Assembly: GCA_029215795.1 (NCBI GenBank)
Contig: JARDYH010000007.1
Coordinates: 76,147,763-76,211,762 of the forward strand
Reading direction: 5' to 3'
DNA from: Anniella stebbinsi
Lineage: Eukaryota; Chordata; Lepidosauria; Squamata; Anniellidae
DNA: 64,000 nucleotides
The notes under the pieces were generated by a model. That model saw only the letters and a program-made list of their open reading frames with translations. It did not search any database and was not told the origin of the DNA. The translations under genes and the position numbers were made by a program. This document shows, piece by piece, positions 41,401 through 48,200 of this stretch; positions within the stretch are counted from its first letter, which is position 1, and every line of letters begins with the position of its first letter.

Positions 41401-42248
41401 CAAGGCGAAGCACACTCCTAAAATAAAATATATTAAAATGCATTGGGCAGAACAGATAAAAAAGCAGCTCTTCAAATATAAGCATTTTCAGTCCAGCAAG
41501 AGAAAATCCTCCTGGTCTTATGAAAAAAAAAAGTTTTTAACAAACAGCAGATGGCAGCAAGAGTGACAGCCAGTTGGGCTTCATGGGTCATGCTGTTCCA
41601 TAATTTTGGTGTGGCCATGGTACAGGAAGAGGTAGTCCTTGGGGTAACCTGAACCCAAGCCGTCTAGGGCTTTAAAGGTAATTATCAACCCTTTGACTTG
41701 TGCCCAGAAATAAAGCAGTAACTAGTGTAGCTGCTACAGGATATCAATGTAACATGATCCCTAGGACAAGTGCCCACTAGTATTCTTCCTGCTATGTTCT
41801 GGATGAAGTAAAGTTTCCAAAGGTAACCATGTATGTACAATTTATGCAAAGCAGTGAGAGGAAGGTGATGTCATAAATGAGAAGGCAATGAGCAGTTTGA
41901 TACAGTCATTCCTCTTCTTGACACCATTTCTATTGCTGAATTGTGGGTCTTCCATGGTGCTATTAATGCAGATTTTTGAATGGCACTTGGATGTGGAATC
42001 CAGAGAACATGAGTTTTTCCTTTCCTTTTTTTAAATAGAAAAAGTAAATTTCTAGTACTGCTATTTCTGCAGATATGCAGAAACGTCCATTGACAATGTT
42101 GGCAAGAACTCCAAGCATTTTGATGGTGTAGCCGCATTGTCCTACAAGGATCTCTGTCCTTCTCCTCTTCGCTGAAGGTCGCACACCCTACTGCCCCCTT
42201 TTATCTGTAACTCCCCTCTTGCTAAGAGATTGTTTATGGTCAAGAACA

Positions 42249-42280
<32 letters not shown>

Positions 42281-45200
42281 TGAGAGAGAGAGTTAAATCA
42301 TATTGTCTGTTTTAGAAAGTGCATTTGAGGGACTTTGGAACAGAATACAAGGCAGACCTGCCCTCAATATAAGTAGTGCATACAGGGAAACTAGCACTCT
42401 GGCTAATTATAATAACCAAATTGACCCATATGAGGGTGTCATCACAATTTCTGAAAATAGAATATGTATTTTACTGAATTTACTGAATTTCTTCACATAT
42501 ACCATATACTCTGATGAATATGGGTGATATTTTTCCAGAATAATGATTAGCTAGTACTCCATGCATACCTGCCTGCTCCGGCCTACTTTTATTGGTCTTC
42601 TCTCTTCAGCCCTCACCTGCCCATCCAATAGCCATTACGAGTTGTGTACGAGGACTTGCGATTTCACCTGCACCAGCTTGTCCACCTCAGGGCAATGCAC
42701 CAAAAAATGCTTTGAAGGCTGCCAGTGTGACAGCGGCTATCTGTTTGACGGCGACAGATGTGTGCCAATGGAGGGCTGCGGCTGTGTACATGATGGGCGA
42801 TACATCAAGGTAAATGCAGTGATCACTTATGATGTATGTAGAGGTGTGCATGGTTTAGGTAAGCCTGGAAAAGCTAGGATCACTCCTCCTCTCTCTTAAT
42901 GCAGGCCTTGAAGCTGAGAAATGCAATGTGCTTCCTCTGTCATTGTGCAGTGGGATTCTTCCGGAGTGAGTGTTTGTTTCTTATGTTTAGAAGTAATATA
43001 GAACCCTGTTGTCTGGTGGGAAAACTCCATGTAAAGGTGGAGTTTTTTGGGGAAAACACTCCCCACAGAATATCCATGCTGTGCAGAGGAGAGTTCCTGC
43101 ACAACCATTGTGTGCTCTGTTGTGTGGCAGGCTCCGTGAAGTGTTCCATTGTGTTGAGTTGGCTTTTCCCACTGGCTACAGAGTGCCCAGGCAAGAGTGG
43201 TGAAAGAAGCAAGTACCTCTGTAGGAGAGCTGCTAGGATTGTTTATTTTTTCAGCAATGGCTGATGGGATAATATTGGGACCAAGGGAGGAGAAAGGGCA
43301 GAGGAACTGTCAATCAAACATCATGATGTATTTTAATCAGCTCTATGGGAGCCCACAGTCACACAACGGTGGAGTTAGAACATGTTGTGTGGGGAGTACT
43401 CCCTAAAAACTCAACCATTGAATGGAGTTTTCACACTGATGACTAATGTGTTGTCTGAACTGAGCCAGTATCTAATATTCTCTAGGCACAGTACAACCAG
43501 ATAAGACCTAAAATGCCATTTTAAAACACAGTTAAAATTAGGGATGTGCACTGGATCGGACCCGATCCACGATCCGAGTCCAGTCCAGTGGGAAATCGGA
43601 TAAATTATCCAATTTCCGATCCAACAGCTGGATCGGCCGATCCAGTCCGAACCGATCTGAAAAGGCTCCGAACCGGTTCGGTGGAGCGGCGGGCGCCCAC
43701 TGGCGCCCACCGCCGCTTCCACTGGCGGGCGCCAGCGGGCGCCCGCCAATGAAAGTGGACAGCGGGGGGGGAGGGGGGCACTTACCTTTGAGGGACGTCT
43801 GCTCCCGTCCAGCGCCGGCGGCTACTACCAGCGGGCTCCGCGGCCTGCTCCAGGGTGGCACGCTGGGTAATGTCATCACCCGGCGCGCTACTCTAGAGCA
43901 GGCCACGGAGCCCGCTGGTAGTAGCCGCTGGCGCCGGACGGGAGCAGACGGCCCGGAAAGGTAAGCAGGGGGCACGTGGAGGGGAGGAGGGGGCGCGCAG
44001 AGGGGAGGAGGGGGGCCCTTACCTTTCCGGGCTGTCCGCTCCCGTCCGGCGCCGGCGGCTACTACCAGCGGGCTCCGCGGCCTGCTCCAGGGTGGCGCGC
44101 CGGGTGATCACCCGGCGCGCTACTCTAGAGCAAGCCGCAAAGCCGGCTGGCGGTAGCCGCCAGAACCGGACGGGAGCGAATGGCCCTAAAAGGTAAGCAG
44201 TGGCGGGGAAGGGGGCTTACCCCCCCCCCGGAGCCATCCGCTTCTATCCGCGGGCACCAGCAGATGGAAGCGGACGGCCCCAGGGGGGGTAGGGAGCGCG
44301 GGGGAGGGGTCTTACCTGCCGGGGTAGTCCACAGCGGACGGCCCCGGGGGGGAGGGAGTTAGGCCCCCCCCTCACCCACCCGCCGCCATTTTTTCCTCAT
44401 AGACTTGCATTGCAATGCAAGTCTATGGGGGGGGGGGGGAAATGGTGGCCGATCCAAAAATTTCCAATTTTTGGATCGGGATCGGACTCGATCTGGTCCG
44501 GGGGGCCTCCGATTTTGTCCGAACCGATCCATGACAAAATTGGAGGTCCCGATCCGGGTCCCGATCCGATCCGGGGGGGTCCGTGCACACCCCTAGTTAA
44601 AATATAAAATGCAATACAAATATTTAAAAGACTAAAATTCAGTATAATGCAAAACAATAAATAACACAGAATTGATAAAACAGTCATAACCTAGGCCTTT
44701 AAAATGCTTGGAAGAAAAGAAAGGTATTTGCTTTGCGCCAAAAAGAATACAATGTAGGTGCCGGGTGAACCACTTTGGGGATTCTATTCCATAAGTAGGG
44801 TGCCTCCACTGAGCAGGTCCTCTCTCTTGTTGCCACCCGCCTAGTTCTCAGATATATAGAATAAGATTTTTTTAAAACAAAACAAAACAAAAACATTGTA
44901 CTGCTTCTACAGGAGATTGTAGGGTATGTTTGTGGAGATATTCCTTGTTTCACTGTCAATTCACAAGAGTTTGCATTTGAATTTGTAGCTTTTCCTCCCT
45001 TTTTTGCTGTAAATGTTGCAGGTTGGAGACAGTCTTGTCTTAAAAGGCTGTCTGGAGAACTGCACTTGTCACACGTCAAGCCAGCTAATCTGCGAGGAAT
45101 CCAGCTGCCAGGAAGGAGAAATCTGCACCGTCCAGAATGGTGTGCGCAGCTGTATGGGGCCAAAGGGCGAGTGTGTAATCACCCCTGGTGCATGGCTGAC

Positions 45201-48200
45201 CTCCTTTGATGGTATCTACGGGGAAATCCTCTACAAAGGGGTGTATGAGGTGGCTTCCATTTGCAACGAAAGTGACCCCTTTTGGTTCAGGATCATAGCA
45301 GTCGTCCAGGAATGCAAGGATTGGGATTTGGCAGCGGTGTCCACAATACATGTATTTTTCCGAGGAGTCTTCATCACTGTGAAAAAGAGCAAGGAAACAT
45401 GGGTAAGTGCCCAAATCAGAATGGGAAGGATCAGATAGGATGGACCACTTGGTTTAAAGGAGGAATGTGTGACCCCATTCTAAAATTGTTTGACACCATT
45501 CTAAAATAAAACCCCAAAAGCCAGGGGCCATGCAGAAGTGGAAGAGGTCTACTCTGCAACCTCTGTGTTCTCTATCTACTCAGATGATGGCTGCTCAGCT
45601 GGGTAGTGGGGGAAAGTGGGCAGGGCACCCCACAGCTCCGTGGACCATGCAGAGAGTAGCCCTTGAGTTTTCCCATAAGTGATCTATAAGTTATGAAAGG
45701 TGGACAGTTTAAGGATGAGGGAGAGAGATCAGAGGCCCAGCTATCAACACGTAAGCAGTGATGGACCAAGCCAAAGTTGTGTGGCAGGAAAGTGCAGGTA
45801 AAGCAAAGCTGGAAAGGACTTTGTACAATCACCTTAAAGATGGAAGCAGGGAGAGCTCCAGGATTGAGGGGACTCTGGCATTCTAGTGAGCTCCATCAGC
45901 AGGCCCTACTAGGTCTACCTGGCAGTGCGGAAGTCAGCTGCTCAAGCAGCACTGAGTGGCTGGGTCTGGCCACAAGTTTAATTTCCTACAGTGCCCGAAA
46001 GGAACACTATGTGAGGGTATTGTGGGGAATAAAATGGAGGCTAGACTGGAGTGGCAGGCCATGAAGAAGAACAAAGCTGAGCACAGCAAGCATCAGTAGT
46101 GGGCCCTGGCAGTTGCCCATGGATGTCAGGTGCAGATGATACTGGCCATGGATGAAGGCTAGATAGGAACAGAGGTATTATGAAAGTATTGAAAGATACT
46201 TGAGAGCTTTCGTCTGGGTGTGCCTTGCACTGAGTCGGTTCATCTGGATGTCTGCCTCTTTCTGCTGACTCATTCAGGCTTCAAATAGCCCTAGAGGAAA
46301 TGAGTTACTCTGCCTATCTATGGGGATGACGACTTGACAATTCGGGAAGAAGGTTATCCCAGGTAGAGAAAGAAGCATGTCAGGAAGATGGAAATCAGAG
46401 AAAGCAACAAAGGGTACTAAAGAACCGTCTAGAGAGCTTTGTGAACCGCCCAGAGTGTGTTGGCTATCAGGCGGTATAGAAACGTAATAAATAAATAAAT
46501 AAATAAATAAATAAAGACATGAGATGAATTTTGCATCAGGCAGAGGTAGTAAGTATTAGCAGAGTATTACAGAGCTAGGGAATCAGTCAGCCTCTCATAC
46601 AGCACAGTTGCATTTTATAACTCCTTTACTACTACTACTACTACAACAGCAGCAGCAACAGACTTCAAGGAACATCACCCAGCTTGATTTAAACACACAC
46701 AAAAAACAGTAACAGGAAGTTTGAAAAGAATGTGCTTAGAACTGTGAGAAAAAGAAAACAAACAAACAAGGCTAACCCAACAAGATAGGTTACAGCTCCA
46801 TCTGTTGTTGGAAAGGAACAACTAAAGGCCTACTGCTGAAACTAAAGTCCTAGGTCCCCTCTACAAGATTTCTCTTTGAAGCCCGGTTGCCCAATTATGC
46901 GCATTTACGGATAAGCGCATTTACTCCTAATCCCTATTCACGAGAGGCGGTGAAGTGCATTACGGACTGTATGAAACACGCTTTAAAGTTGTTTACATGC
47001 GGAGAATTGCATGTTTACATGGCCATAAGGCGCTTTAACTCCTGCGGTAAATTTTAAGTAGCTATTTAACGCGCATTCGATAATACGCATAAGCGGAGAT
47101 AAAAAGCGCCTCAACTCCCAATTTGCGCTCCACTCTTGTAGAGGTAAAATCTGTAATGCGCCTTGAAAGAGCTTTAAATCGCTCTTGTGGAGGCACCCTT
47201 AATGTTGAAATGGACCAATTCATAATGCATTCCTCTGTCTTTATTCAAACATTGTCATCTCTCTAACAGTAAGGGGAGAGGAGAAGAGCTACTCACAAAT
47301 TCATTAGTCCAACACAGAGAGGGACTAATAGCAGTAGCCATTCTGTGTTGTTTGTGTCTAACATCTGGAAGTGTACCCCGTGTCCAGCCTTGGAGGCTCC
47401 ATTCTTAGGACCTGTTCACATGACACACTAAGCCATGATTAGGTTGCTAACCCTTTTGCAGCAAATGGTCAGTGAGCATGATTAAACGACGGTTATGTAG
47501 CCATCATAGTTAGGTATGGTTCACACAACACAATAAGTTATGATTGACATGCTATGCTAAACCATAATGTTTAGTTTAAAATGCTTAACCACCATGGCTT
47601 AGTGTGTCATCTGAACAGGGTCTTAAGAGTAGTCTTTAATATGATGAAGCCGTATGGGGGTTCAGGAAGCACAAGTACTTCACAATAGCATTATAGAAGA
47701 GACAAAACCTTTGTGTCTGTTCTAATGGGGATATGAGAAAGCTGTCTTCTTCTTTTTCCCTTTATGCAACACTAACCCACTACCATTCTGCCTTTCAGGT
47801 AAATGGGCACCTAGTGTCACTCCCAGTAAAGGCCTCTCAAGATGTCTCGGTAAGCCTCTCTAAAGAGGGGGTCGTGATTGAGTTGGCCTCTGAAATAAAA
47901 GTTCTCCTCCGGCCCTGCGGGGAAGTCCTGGTGCAAGTCAGTGACAGCTTGGCAGGAAAACTGTGCGCCTCCTGTGGGAACTTCAATGGAAATAGTGCCG
48001 ATGACCTGGAGCTGCCTGATGGAACAGCAGCAGGAAACATTGCTGAGGTCGTTGATGCCTGGAAGGCCATGGATTTCTCTGGCTGGTGAGTGGTTCTTTT
48101 GGTGGTCTTTGCCTAAGAAGGATGTGGGACAAATCTGTCACTCAAATCGCTCCATACACAAAGCAAGTGTTATTTATTTATTTATTTATTTATTTATTGC

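Noticed and set aside
43538..43975. 145-codon minus-strand ORF, and similar ORFs at 3766-4299 and 4803-5162
   Set aside because: They lie wholly inside GC-rich hAT-like elements; few stops are expected at such composition, and the Arg/Pro/Gly-rich products repeat the element's palindromes.
48087..48089. TGA as the true end of FCGBP
   Set aside because: It overlaps a strong GTGAGT donor, and a phase-correct last exon with a polyadenylation signal exists downstream. Kept as a possible short form.
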